From positions 5,835,501 to 5,899,500 of the forward strand of contig CM055871.1 of NCBI GenBank assembly GCA_029582165.1: 64,000 bases of DNA, written 5' to 3'. The translations under genes were made by a program, and so were the position numbers. Source of the stretch: Portulaca oleracea. Its lineage: Eukaryota > Streptophyta > Magnoliopsida > Caryophyllales > Portulacaceae. Below are positions 44,683 to 56,800 of the stretch, piece by piece. The notes beneath the pieces are model-generated. The model was not told the DNA's origin and made no database searches. It saw only the letters and a program-made list of their open reading frames with translations. Every line of letters begins with the position of its first letter. The first letter of the stretch is position 1.

Positions 44683-44896
44683 TAGCCCCATTCTTTTATG
44701 CGATACTGCAAGTTACTGCACCGTAACTTACCGCAACTAATTACCACAATCCACCACAATTCACCACACATTACCATTTATCTCTTTTATTATTACTATT
44801 ACATTTCAACACTTATTTATTATTTTCTACTATAACTTACCGCAAGCCACCGTAATTTACCGCACCGCAATTCTACCGTATAAAAGAACGGGCCTA
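44683..44896. mobile_element. Tourist-like MITE, copy 3
   Basis: TTAGCCCCATTCTTTTATGCG on the left and CCGTATAAAAGAACGGGCCTAA on the right. TTACCGCAAC and CACCGTAACTTACC phrases lie inside. TTA on one side and TAA on the other. Confidence 0.8.
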
Positions 44897-45254
44897 ATAT
44901 AAAGGTCTCAAGTTCATAAAGGTTTGACGCATATCCCTCCAAATAGTCACAGATTTGGATATTGTGAAGAAGAAAAATATATGATAACAGTGTTTTATCC
45001 CTTCGCCAATAATATAATTTTCTTCCGACAATAAAGTTAAAGGCCAAATTTTTTTTAAAAAACGCAGGTTTTCAGATAATGTGTATGAAACAATCACCAA
45101 TAATTAAATTAAAAGTCATACAAATAATTTTCTACTCTCACAAAATAAAATTACCATTCAAGTGTATTATAACCCTTCTTTTCTTAATTTTTTTTTGAGA
45201 TTTTCTTGTTTTACCTTTTGGTTTTTAAGCCAAGGTAAGCATGTTTTCACGTTG

Positions 45255-45435
45255 CCTATTCTTTGGATTGAATAAAATGAAATTTGGATGGATAAGATTG
45301 AATTGGATTGGATAAGTTATGATACTTTTTTGGGGAATTGTGTTTTTAGAGAGAAATTTTTTTTAGAGAATTGTGTAAGATTAGATTAGATTGGATTGGA
45401 TTGGATTAGAAAGAGTTATCAATCCAAAAAACGGG
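45255..45435. mobile_element. 'GTTCTTTGGATT' MITE, copy 4
   Basis: CCTATTCTTTGGATTGAATAA on the left and ATCAATCCAAAAAACGGG on the right. The interior (GGATAAGTTATGAT, GTTTTTAGAGAGAAAT) matches copy 2. Confidence 0.8.
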
Positions 45436-46707
45436 TAAGAAAACGTAGGGTAAATAGATAAGGCCAGTAAGTCACGTCACTTAAATATTTCATAATTTTT
45501 AATAAAATTTTGTGAATAAAGTAACTCGCATCAGTCACATGACTTATTAAATATATAAATTTTTAAATATATAATGTAAGGTAAGTAAAATTAAAAATAG
45601 ATAAGATCAATAAAAATATGTATATTTCCCTTATGTATTTTATGTATCAAATGACGTTGTCAAATATAAAAATTGTCGTTACACGAATAATGGCTGCTAC
45701 TATCGATTTAGGATACGATTAGTTCAGCGGGAAGATTGTCCTATAACCCATCCTAACAAAAGAACATGTCTTAATACGTGAACCATAAAATCATGTTAAG
45801 TTTTATCGTTAAGCAAAAACATTGCGTAAAAGGTAAAATCCTGTCACGTATACCGTATACGTATTTATTTTGCTAGCAAATAATAAATTTCTTAGGTCAC
45901 ACGCTATATAGCTATTATGTGACCTTTGAAGATTTGATTTGTTGACTCTGGTCTACTGCTGCCTTTGAAAGTAATTAGCTGAAACGATGTTCTAATTTTC
46001 TATTCATATCAATGAATCAATTAAATTAAATTATGATAGTTGAAAATTTTATAACCATTAATTTATTAAAAATAAATTATATATATTAAAATATTTATAT
46101 CTTATAGAATTAATTGTTTGTAATAAGTTACCTTCATCAATATATACGTAGTACATTTTAATATTAATTTTTATGGTAGAATTAATAATAGTTACCACTA
46201 GTTTCTGCAATGATAGTTGAAAAAAAAATCAATTTTGGTAGAATATCGTTCAAATATTAAATTTGTAAAAAACTATATCTCAACAAATAAGATTACTTAT
46301 TGACGTTATTGTAACATTTTTTTAATAAATTTATATTAATTTCGATTTTCTTAAAGCTAGTTGTATTTTAGGGTAATTATACATTTCAACTATCATAATT
46401 GAAAAAATTAAATCTCCCTATCTACTGTAAATATATATTTAAAATTTTGTAAACTTTGAATGTTAATATTTTTATATTCAATTATATGAAGTTACCATTG
46501 AACTTATACTGAAGTAAATTTTCAAATAAATGTGATTATAAAATTTTAGCCAGCATAATTTAATAATATACAATCTATAACTAAGATATCATCTTAAAGA
46601 TCAAAATAAGTTTAAACTTCTCAAAAAAATACTATTAAATAATATCATTTAAAAATATTTCTATTAGACAAACTATATATCTTTTTTCTTTTTGGGAAGG
46701 ACCAATA
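45436..46707. other. AT-rich intergenic DNA, no gene
   Basis: Very AT-rich with many TTAATTTATT tracts. No coding frame or MITE end was recognised. Confidence 0.5.
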
Positions 46708-47008
46708 GCAGGTAAAATCTTGTCCAACTCGGAATAGTCGGATTGTCTGACCTGGAAAAAATCGGGTTTGAACATAATTTTTTCGTCTGAATTTTGATAT
46801 TGGCCGAAATATTCGGACATAATTTTTTTTTTCTTTTTTTAAAAAATTTTCCGAACCTGATTTCAATCCGAATTTAGCTTCCTTCGAATTGTCTGACCTG
46901 ATCCGACCCAAAATAAAATCGGTTCCGAACATGAATTTTTGGTCTAAATTTTAACATTATCTAAATTTATCCAATCTAAATTTATCCGGATCTAAATTTT
47001 TGTCAACG
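46708..47008 (+). mobile_element. 'CAAAATTTTGTCCGAC' element, copy 5
   Basis: It begins CAGGTAAAATCTTGTCC and ends TAAATTTTTGTCAACG. The interior order of GGAATAGTCGG, TTCGTCTGAATTTTGATATTG and ATTCGGACATAA matches copy 2. Confidence 0.75.
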
Positions 47009-47674
47009 GTAAGAATTATATATCTTTTTAGTATTTTTAGCCCCACTTCTTCTAAATTTTAATTCTGCTTTTTGGTATGTACTTGGACCAGCTCAGAAGA
47101 TCACCGCCAATCAAGCGGGGAAAGACGGCTACAGGCTACTCATAAGTTGTACATATAAATGTTTCATGTTTGTTCACCTCCTCAGATCTCAGTCCAGCCT
47201 ATATATATTTATTTTTAAGGGTCTCCACTAATTATGCCTCAAATTTGCTTCCTTTTTTTTTAGACGAAAATTTATTACAATATAGCTGGACTGTACGTAG
47301 TATTTATTATGATTAGTATTTTGTAGGTATATTAACTCAAAAAATAATTTCATATAGCAAGACTAGAACTTTAATGTAGATAATAGATAATAGATAATAG
47401 ACATGACAAATTCGTATAATAGGTGCAATAAATATAACCAAATATTATAGGATATTAGAACTTCCAAGTTTAAATATTGTTTTGAAAAAAAGGGTGTCAA
47501 ATACATGAACATTTTCAAAATTACTAACATTGATTGTTAAGAAATTTGATTATTAACGATTTACAAGATTGTGTAAATATTATCTTGAGTCTATAATAAG
47601 AAAAGTTTTGCTCCTTGTAGCTTGCAAAAAAGTCATGGGAGTCAAATGTATCAATTATGTATATATGAGTATTA
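47009..47674. other. Intergenic, no gene
   Basis: AT-rich. Short ATAATAGATAATAGA tandem phrase near 47382-47400. Nothing else recognised. Confidence 0.5.
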
Positions 47675-47885
47675 CATCCATCCCCAAATATTTGTAATTT
47701 TTAATACTAAACTAGCTTTAACCGTTGATTACTTATAAATTATATAAAATTGACACATTTGTAATTTTTAGTATGATATATTTCTAATGACAATAATTTC
47801 ATATTGTAACTCATTATAATTTATAAGTAATCAATGACCAAAGTTTAATCAAATTGACAAATTAAATATTTTAGGATGGAAACAG
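47675..47885. mobile_element. Stowaway MITE 7
   Basis: TA flanks a worn CATCCATCCCCAAATA and TATTTTAGGATGGAAACAG. It has the family's internal GTAACTCATTATAATTTATAAGTAATCAATGACCAAAG arm. Older than most copies. Confidence 0.7.
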
Positions 47886-48590
47886 TATTTTTAAAAAATA
47901 AGCATTTATTTTGGGGCAAAATAAAAGTAATGTATTTTATAAATATAAAATCCAAATTTTGTGATTTGTGAATCATAGCATTCAATGAATTCTTGACATT
48001 GGAACGTAGGTTGAACACGGTTTATTTTGACTTTGGGGTCTAACTAGTGAATGAGACAAGTTGGTGGCCAAAATGTGTGCGGGATGAAAGTGAAGTACAT
48101 CGTGCAAGTGTAAGTGGTGTAACTAATTTCCCATTATATTTCAACAAGTCAAACAAAAAGAATAAAACAAAAACTAGGCACGAGACAATATTTTTCTAAT
48201 AAAAAGTATAAAATGATGGTGTTATATATAAATATTTATTATTATAAGAATCAATCTCTTAATGATAAAAATAGAGTTGTTTATCTATGAATCCTATAAG
48301 CTCTTGATGTTATTATATATATATATATATATATATTTGTTGAAAATATTTTATATATGAGGGTTAGTTTCTACATTTTCATGTAATTGTATATATATTA
48401 AACTTAACTAGCTAGACTCAAAACATGCATATGTACCTTGAACTTTTATTTCATAAATAAAATATAAACTAAAATTAGGAAATAAAATGTTTGACACCTA
48501 AGAAAATTAGGTTCCCAAAAGAAAAAGTTTAATGTTTTCTCACCGAATAGCCGGTCAATGATTGAATCGAATGGCGGAACTTGAGTTTTA
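47886..48590. other. Intergenic, no gene
   Basis: AT-rich. A (TA)n tract lies at about 48313-48336. Confidence 0.5.
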
Positions 48591-48849
48591 CTCCCTCATT
48601 TCCTCAATAATTGTCACATTTGAATTTTGATAAGATTTTAAGAAAATAATATTGAAAATGATAATTGTATTGGAAATGATAAAGTAATAAATAAATTTAT
48701 ATTTTAGTTACATACTTGTATTGGTAATGATAAAAATATGAGGTAAATTTAGAAAATAGTTATTAATATTATATTTGAATTGTAAAGTAACAAATATTAT
48801 GAAAAATAAAATGTTAGCTAAAGTGAAAGATATTGAGGAATGGAGGGAG
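48591..48849. mobile_element. Stowaway MITE 8
   Basis: TA flanks CTCCCTCATTTCCTCAATAA and ATTGAGGAATGGAGGGAG. The interior differs from the other copies, so it is a different subfamily. Confidence 0.9.
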
Positions 48850-49283
48850 TACTATTTTATTTGGGTTGACTAAATTTTTTATTGAATTTAAGTTTGTTCA
48901 AATTTTTGATAATTTTGAAGTCCAATCATTTATGCTTTTTTGTAGTTTTAACATTGTCCAATCAAATTTGCTCATAGCGAAATTCATCAGTCAAGTTTAT
49001 TGTGTTAATTCGATCATTTAGAATAGGATTAGAGTATGGACCAAAGTGTCTAAATTCAATTTCAACCAAACTTCAAATTCCACAAAATAAAATAAATAAA
49101 TCTAATCTTAGATCCAAACCCAAAATTACAACTTGAGCCATCAATATTCAATACTAGACGACATTGGATCATGCAACTTGAGACTACGCACATTGTAAGG
49201 AATGCATACGTACCTGAAACTGCCCTCATTCAAAGGCATGATTTCATGCAATATATTGCGTGTAAAAGATATTTCTGGATAGT
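48850..49283. other. No gene; possible worn 'TGTCCGAC'-type repeat
   Basis: Phrases near 48880-49100 (AAATTTTTGATAATTTTGAAG, CATTGTCCAATCAAATTTG) faintly resemble the 300-bp family seen at 46708, but no ends match. Confidence 0.3.
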
Positions 49284-49492
49284 TAGGCATGTGAAATTCA
49301 TGGATAACTCTATTTTATCAAAATCTATTAAAATTTATCAAAATTTACTAAAAGTTAAAAATCAAAAAAATTAATTTTAATATATTATGATAAATTTAAT
49401 AAAAGTTACCAAAATTTACCAAAAGTTATCAAACTTTAACTTTTACTCAAATGTTTTTTACCCATGAATTTGACACACCCTTAATGGGTAGT
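49284..49492. mobile_element. 'TTTACCAAAATTTA' element, copy 2
   Basis: It carries GTGAAATTCATGGATAACTC on the left, TTTTACCCATGAATTTGACACACCC on the right and TTACCAAAATTTACCAAAAG inside, in the same orientation as copy 1. Confidence 0.65.
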
Positions 49493-49573
49493 TGAGAGTA
49501 TACATATTTCATATTTGTGTGGCAATCTGCTCTCTTGTCTCCGTGTCCACTTTGTGTTCAAGGATTTATATTT

Positions 49574-50054
49574 ATGGTGTTTTTGGTTGAGATGAAGATC
49601 TTTTTTTGGAAAATGATTTTCTCATTTTTCGGTGTTTGGCAATCGGAAAATGAAGAAAATCATCTTCCCCCACCTCTTTGTAAATTATTTTCTTGACTCA
49701 AACCTAATGAAAATCATTTTCTCCCTCTCTCCGCTACTCTCTCTCTCTCCCTTCTTTCTCTCTCTCCACCACTCTCTCTCATGCACTCGTTTTAATATCT
49801 TCTTTCTCTCATGCACTCTTTTTAATCTCTATCTTTTTTTTCTCTCTCCCCTCCACTACTCTCTCTCTCGCACGCATTTTAATCACTATCTCCTTATTGT
49901 CAAACAGGTGAAAATTGTTTGCCAGGAAAATATTTTCCCATGTACCAAACACGACACAATATCAAATGAAAATTCATTTATGAAGAAAATCATTTTACTA
50001 AGAAACCCATTTTCCCAAAAAAAAACGTTTTCCTTTGCACCAAACACACCCTTA
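49574..50054. mobile_element. MITE-like element with CT-rich middle
   Basis: GGTGTTTTTGGTTGAG near the left end and TTTGCACCAAACACACCCTTA at the right are loosely inverse. GGAAAATGATTTTCTC and GAAAATCATTTTACT recur inside. The middle (49720-49880) is CTCTCTCT-rich. Confidence 0.5.
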
Positions 50055-50212
50055 ATGCTAAACTATTATCTTACTTTTTTATTTTATTTTAAATAAAGGT
50101 ATGTAGGTCTGTATAATACGAGTATTAGTAAAGGTTTTATTATTTTTCGTTTATCTTGATGAAAGTTCTAAAAGAGTTAAAAGTAGGGTTAGTTTGCATT
50201 TTGGACCCTGAA

Positions 50213-50721
50213 ATATAGGGTAATTTATTTTTTGGATCTTGGTTTTCAACGTTAAATTTTTGTACCCTAAAGTTTATGGGGTGAATAAAAAAGGACCTTA
50301 AAGTTTGTTGACTGAAAAGAAAAGGTATGTGTCTCGTTCTTATTTTATTCTCATGTTTGAATTTCTCTCATGATTGACGCCAAACTTAAGAACTAAGGTT
50401 AAAATTGATATTGAGGCTACAATACACATATCTTATTCATGTCGGAGCTACTTAGACCCAAGGTACTTTGAGCTCTAAGTAGCTCTGACATGAATAAGAG
50501 AGGTGTAATATAACCTCAATATCAGTTTCAACCTTAGTCCTTAAGTTTGACGTCAATCGAAAAAGAAATTCAAACACGGGAAGAAAAAGAAAAAATGTAC
50601 ACAAGTCTTTTTTTCAACCCACAAACTTTAAGATCCTCTTTTATCCAGCCCACAAACTTTAGGGTACGTCCAAAAAATTAACATTAAAAATCAAGGGTCT
50701 AGAAAATAAATTACCCTATAT
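50213..50721. mobile_element. Foldback element of about 510 bp, almost entirely palindromic
   Basis: The ends ATATAGGGTAATTTATTTT and AAAATAAATTACCCTATAT are inverse. The arms continue to a centre near 50455, where CATGTCGGAGCTACTTAG and CTAAGTAGCTCTGACATG face each other. No target-site duplication of 8 or 9 bp fits, so the superfamily is open. Confidence 0.85.
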
Positions 50722-51431
50722 GAATTTCCATGAATATAACTTGGATATTATTTTGCGTAGTTTTAATTGGTATGTATTATTTTGATGATTAACATATTGT
50801 TTAAATGATTCATTGCGTTAGACATCGATCCCACATTATTGTGAAAGCATAATATTTGTTAGTATATAATTATTGGAAAAATATAATTTATTGGATAGAA
50901 ATTTTCTGGGTATAACAATAGGTACACCTATTTTTCTTAGGCTTGTTTACCAAATTATATATGGTATTCGAGGTACAATATTATCTCGACGCTTAAAGAA
51001 ATTTAGATTCAAACTCTTGAGACAATTTTAAAGATTATTGCAACCATTATTTTAAGAGGTATTTCTTATTGCAATGAGAATGTATGGACAATGGCAAGTA
51101 CAAGATATATGATAGCACATGTCAATCTTATGGATAACACATTTCAAGTGGACAGGGATTCCAAAAGATGCATCCTCTTAGAGGATAATTGATAAATTTT
51201 ATGTTGGGGAGATTCAAGGCGCGAGCCCACTTCAACCAAGGTCCATGGTATACAAGTTAGGTGAGGTTCCATCTTAAAACCAATCGGTGTTAAGAGGAGT
51301 AGCCCGCTTGATTATGTACAATGTCCTTTCTCTTTACTTTTCCGATGTGGGACATTTTTACTCATGAGTGAATCTCAACACTTTATTTTCCACTTAATTT
51401 AATTCTACCATTTTTCCTCTGATCCCCCACC
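50722..51431. other. No gene; dispersed plant repeat at 51195-51390
   Basis: The part from GGCGCGAGCCCACTTC to TTTTCCGATGTGGGACATTTTTAC resembles a widespread plant repeat phrase known to me from other plant genomes. Class is not fixed. Confidence 0.4.
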
Positions 51432-51570
51432 CAAGGTTGTTAAAATCGGGATCCTAACTCGAATTTATGGGGCAGTTAGGATCGTAATTAACCCATGTAG
51501 AATCGTGGATCGTGTGTAAATGGTAGAATCGTATAGAGGATTTTGGATAATAAAATCGTAGAAATAACTA
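51432..51570. mobile_element. hAT-type MITE, 'CATAGTTATTAAAATC' family, copy 2 (truncated)
   Basis: It starts CAAGGTTGTTAAAATCGGGATCC, inverse to copy 1, and follows the family to ATAAAATCGTAGAA. It then leaves the consensus, so one end is missing or diverged. Confidence 0.75.
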
Positions 51571-51675
51571 AATAGTAGCTAATTACACTCTTTACCTGTG
51601 TTGTTATCTTGCCTTTTTTTATTGTTAGACGCTTGTTGTTTAAGAAATAACTAAATAGTAGCTAATTACACTCTT
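51562..51675. repeat. 33-bp direct repeat, 82-bp period
   Basis: GAAATAACTAAATAGTAGCT plus 13 more bases occurs at about 51561 and again at about 51643. Confidence 0.75.
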
Positions 51676-54286
51676 ATGTTTGAACTTAACCCTAATTATG
51701 CCTTAATATAATGATTTAGTTTCAAAGGATGAATTTATGCTTGTTTATGGGTTTCCTTATGTTATTGTTAGTTATGTTCTTATTTGAGAAAGCATCAATC
51801 TATGTGTTGATTATGTTTAATGGTTATTTATTTAAATCTTTCCAAATCTTATTGCATGAGAATAGTAGTAAGGTTTAGTTGGACTAACCTAACTGTTGCT
51901 AGAGAGCCTAAGTGTTCTTTACAAATCCATTCTATAACAAGTTGTGAACTTGTTGCTAGGAATTATTGGTCGATCAATCAGGCATAATAATTAGGTAGTG
52001 ACCCCTAATCTAAGACTTTGATTCTTGGTGGTTTATCTTGAGTTAAATTAAACCTTATTTATTCTTATTTGGTGTTTTTACTATCTGAAACTCAAAAATT
52101 TGGACTTGCTTGGCTAGGGTAGATATGCACTTTTCCACCAAAAAAGGCCTAGCTCCCTGTGTATAACAACACGTGCTTCCCTAACACGAAAATTTTAACG
52201 TTGTTGTCGCGAAGATAATGTATCTTTTCACTTTGAATTGCCTAACTACTCTCGCCTAAGTGTTTTTCTTTTACTTTTCCCATCTTTCTTTTCAATGTGT
52301 TGATTTATTCACTTCAACTTAATTATTTATATTCGGTGTAGTCTTGTGATGTAAACACATGAGAAATCATAGATGTGCACCACTTGCCCCTCTTGGTCCT
52401 AAGATTGAGGTTGCCATAAGGAGACTAAGCAAGGAAGCCCGTAGGCGAAGAAACCAACCACCTATGGTCGAGGATCTCATGCGCACTTTACAGTACTACT
52501 TGGCCTTCTCAACAATTACATGTGGCTTTGCGAGAGTTGCCTGATACCACGATCCATAACTTTCATTTCAACTCAACGTTTGTGAGTCTCATTGAGCAGA
52601 ATCAAATTCAAGGCTCATCTAAGGAGAATCTAATTAAGTACATTAATGCTTTCTAGGAGAGGTCTAGCATGATCAGGATCAACGGGGATACCATCTTCTA
52701 GTGTTGTGATGCGTGTGGCAATCCTCACGCCCATTTGGAGTGTCGTTCTGATCTTTCCACCCATGACCAAACCAATTCCATCCAAAACTTTCTAATATCC
52801 TAAAACAAATACACCAATACTTATAATTTCGCTTGGAAAAATTATCTCATCTTTTTATACCAAGCCCCTAAACATATACATCCACATATATAACCTCTTC
52901 CATCCACCTAGTTTTCACCAATCACCTTCAAAAACTCGCACATCAACCCATACAATCTACCTTAACCACTTCCTTTTTAAAATCTAACCTTGAAGCTCTT
53001 ATGCAAAGCTTCATTCAAACAATTAGACATTCAACCAAAACAAAGCTAAGGCCATTGAGTAATTTCCCGCCCATCAAAAAATGCTTGAAACACAAATATT
53101 CCAAATTGCTCAATAATTGTTCAACATTACCCATGCCTAAGGAAAATTGTTGGGGTAACCTAAACCAAAACCCAAGGGTCACTAAAACACTATTGCTTAA
53201 GGATTTGAATAGGGTTGGAGGGTCCATGGTGATTGAGAAAAAGGAGGGAGAGGATGTTGATGTGTGGTTTAAAGGGAAAAAGTGAATGAGGAAATGATTC
53301 ATGTTGAGAAGGAGGATGCTATTCTTTGAGTGATTTTGAGATATGGAATCGAAGGTCTTTAAACAAAGAAAGATACTTTGGATAGGACGATATGGAACGC
53401 TAGGGTCTGTACCCTACTTTTTCCAGATCAAAGAGAATATGAAGGGGTTTATCCGAAATGAAAGTTCTACCACAACACCTATATATTAAGCCTTACAAAG
53501 CTCTTGTTCCATACCCACAAAGTCTTGTAAAGGCTAAAGGAGGAGCAGAAGTTTACTCGATTCATTGAGATGTTGAGGAAGCTCCACATTAACATTCCTT
53601 CCTTGGAGGCTATTATCGACAGACCCTTCTATGCCCATTTTTATAGAGACATGCTTTCCTATAAAAGGAAATCGCTAAAGCATGTTGCAGTATCTCTCAC
53701 CAAGGAGTGAAACGTCATCATTTAAGGCAAACTATCTCCTATGCTCTCTAATCCAGGAAGCTTCTTCATCCCATAATCAGCTAGTATATTATTAGTAAGG
53801 CATTGTGTGACCTCGCTTCTAGTATAATGAGTGTCATGGCTTGGTCCATTTCTAAGTGGCCTTACATGGGTAGGTGGGTTGGAGGCCTAAAAAAACTAAG
53901 GAAGGTACTCTTAATGTTACAAAGGTAGACGTCAAACCCCTAACTTCACATTCTATGTATGATTTTCTTGGTCCCAATGAGCTAGTAATTCCCATAATTG
54001 TTAAACTTCATGACACTTAACTTCAAAACCTTATTGATGTGCTTTGCAAGCATATAGGTGTCATAAGTTATGGCATTGATGATCTCGAGGAGGGGTGGGG
54101 GGGTCCTTTTTGCATGCATAAGATTGGTCTTGATGCTGCTCATAAACCCTCTATAAAACCTCAAAGGCAGTTGAATCCGAATACGCAAGAGCTTGTTAGG
54201 AAAGAAGGTCTAAGTTATTTGAGGTCGAGATTATCTATTCTATTGCTATTAGTGATTGGATGAGTCTGGTCCAAGAAGTCCTTAAA

Positions 54287-54315
54287 GGGGGGGGGGGGGG
54301 AGGGGAGGGGGCATG
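54287..54315. repeat. G-rich run (G14 A G4 A G5)
   Basis: It lies inside the Gypsy reverse-transcriptase region. It is probably an expanded GGAGGG codon stretch, and its length may vary with sequencing. Confidence 0.85.
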
Positions 54316-54630
54316 AACATTGTAAAAAAATGAGGCTAATGAGAATATCTCAACTTGGACAATTGCCAAGTGGCGTATGTACTTTGATTATAAAAATTTG
54401 AACAAAGCAACCCGAAAACACCACTTCCCCTTTCCATTTATAGATTAAATGTTTAGAAAGGTTAGCTCGACATTCACACATTTGTTACTCGAATGGTTAA
54501 TTTAATTAGGTTTTTCCAAATTTCTATACATTCAAGTGATTAAGAGATTTCCACCTTCACTTGCCCCTATAGTACTCTTGCAAACGGTAGGATGCCTTTT
54601 GGTCTATGTAATGCCCAACCACCTTCTAAC

Positions 54631-54961
54631 TAGGGCTGTTCATCGGTCCGGACTGGACTAGACTGAGTTGGACCGAAGACCGAACTAGAGGACTAAGCTG
54701 GACCGAGGACTGGACCGAACTTTTTTCGGTCCGGGACTGGACCGACCGAACTTTGTTCAATCGAGCCTCTCGTCCAGTCGGATCGACTATACATAAGGAA
54801 ACCCTATAATTTTAGTAACTTGATCCTTGATTCGGTCCATGGATGGACCGAGGACCGAACATCAAATTTTTGGACCGAGGATCGACCGAACTTCCTCGCC
54901 CATCCAGTCGATCCTCGGTCCAGTCCCTTTTTCGGTCCGGGCTGGACAATGAACAACCCTA
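54631..54961. mobile_element. hAT-type MITE, TAGGGCTGTTCATCGG family, 331 bp
   Basis: TAGGGCTGTTCATCGGTCCGG on the left and CAATGAACAACCCTA on the right, with a perfect 8-bp duplication CTTCTAAC (54623-54630, 54962-54969). GGACCGA and TCGGTCC repeats fill both halves. It is inserted in the Gypsy reverse-transcriptase region. Confidence 0.97.
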
Positions 54962-56117
54962 CTTCTAACGTTGCATGACGACCTTCTATTCTGATTATAC
55001 TAAAAATGGTCATGAAGGTCTTGATGTATGACTTTTCTGTTTACATAAGTACTTTTTGTTTCGTATTTGCAAAATCTTAAAGAAGTACTTATTAGATGAG
55101 AAGAAGTTTACCCAATGTTGAATTGGAAAAAGTGTCAATTCATGGTACAAGAGGGTTTTATGCTTTGTCATGTTGTGTCTAGCAGGGGCATCGAGGTTGA
55201 TTCATCTAAGATAAAGTATATTGATAAGTTGTCTCCCTCTTCTGTTAAAGGAGAGAGAAACTTCCTTCTTCATGTTGACTTTCACCACCGATTTATCAAG
55301 GGCTACTCAAAAATAGCTCAACCTATAACTTAACTCCTCACCAGAGATGCTCCATTTGTGCTTGATCATCTTGAAGCATTTTGCAGGATTAAACATGCTC
55401 TAATTTCTTCCCCCATCATCCAACTACCTAATTGGAATTTTCCATTTGAGATTATGTTTGATGTAATTGACTATACAGTTGGAGCAATGTTGTAATAACG
55501 CAAGGGTAAGAAGCCATATATTATCTATTATGCGAGCAAGACTCTGGATGATGCACAACAAAATTACACAATGGCCGAGAAAAAGCTATTTGTTGTGGTG
55601 TATGTGGTTAAGAAGTTTCGTCACCAACCACTCGACACTCAAGTATTTACTTGAGAAAAAGGATGTCAAACCTCACCTTATTTGATGGATTCTTCTCTTA
55701 CAAGAGTTTGATTTGGAGATAAGAGACAAGGTCAGGATGCAAAATGTAGTACCAAAGCACTTATCTAGGCTCATGGTTGAGAGCAAAGATCCTCTCCTTG
55801 ATGATGCATTTCCTAATGAACATCTATTGACAACCATACAGGAGAGTTTGGTTGGTTCACAGACATTGTCAATTATCTTGTTGTAGGAATCTTGCCACCG
55901 AAGAGAGGGCACCAGCGAAAGGAGAAATTCCACCATGGCATCAAGCTCTACTATTGGGACAATCCATTTCCCTTCAAGATTTGCGTATTTTCACATTGTC
56001 GTGATCAATCACACGGAAGATACGGAGGCACCTACAAAACCGTTTCTAAGGAACTCCAAGCTAGCTTCTATTGGCCTTCTTGTTTAAACATATCCATCTA
56101 TATGTGAGGCTTGTGAT

Positions 56118-56563
56118 TAAGGGTGGGCAACGGGCCAGGTCGGGCCACGTTAGGGTCGACCCATTAGTTATGTCGGGGCGGGTTAAGGTCGACCCTTTGT
56201 AGCAATAGGCCAAGTCAGGGCTTTTTAGTAAAAGTAAGGGTCAACCCATGGGCCAACCTGTTTGACCCTAAAGTTAAAATTAAGTGTATTTGTACAAAAA
56301 AAGTAATTATGCTAATTATTATTTAATGTGGAGTATTAATAATATAGTTAAGCAAGGTTAACATTTAAAATAATAGCAAAAACTATTTGTTTTGAGTTAT
56401 TGATCGGTCGGCCCGGTCCGTCGATTCACCAACCCTTTAACATAGTGAAACAAGCCGACTTGTTAATGACCGACCCTTCACCAACCCGCCATTTTGACAA
56501 TCCTTATTTTTTAGGGTCTGACCCTCTTTGATCCTACGGGGCCCGGTCCATTGCCCACCCCTA
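56118..56563. mobile_element. hAT-type MITE, GGGCAATGGGCC family, copy 2
   Basis: TAAGGGTGGGCAACGGGCC on the left and GGTCCATTGCCCACCCCTA on the right. The target duplication is CTTGTGAT / CCTGCGAC (56110-56117, 56564-56571; five of eight match). It splits the Gypsy integrase Cys motif (CEAC / DKCQR). Sister of 21087-21492. Confidence 0.9.
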
Positions 56564-56800
56564 CCTGCGACAAATGTCAAAGAGACCGGAGGGTAATATA
56601 TCCATAATGAATGAAATGTCTTTGAACTATATTCTTGAGATTGAGGTGTTTGACGTTTTGGGCGTTTACTTTATGAGAACATCATCCCCTTCATCAAGGG
56701 AAAAGCAATGTATATATTAGTGACCGTTGATTATGTGTCTAAATGGGTTAATTAAAGCCATAGCTAGTTCCACCAATGATGCAAGGGTTCCACCAATTAG

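Larger units (their letters stand above)
52190..56800 (+). mobile_element. Decayed Gypsy (Ty3) element, Athila/Tat-like
   Basis: A worn primer site (TTTTAACGTTGTTGTCGCG, about 52193; the usual Athila/Tat site is TTGGCGCCGTTGTCGGGG) is followed by broken coding. There is a gag-like LEALMQSFIQT near 52990, LHINIPSLEA... and KALCDLASS (protease region) near 53590-53820, reverse-transcriptase HKPSIKPQRQLNPNTQ near 54140 and MPFGLCNA near 54590. RNase-H YASKTLDDAQQNYTMAEKKL follows near 55530-55590, and integrase zinc-binding YGGTYKTVSKELQASFYWPS near 56020 with a distal trace near 56730. Stops and frame changes occur throughout. hAT elements interrupt it at 54631-54961 and 56118-56563. LTRs were not found. 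Confidence 0.85.

Noticed and set aside
49632..50096. 154-codon open frame
   Set aside because: It is the translation of a CT-rich MITE middle, giving SLSLSL-type low complexity.
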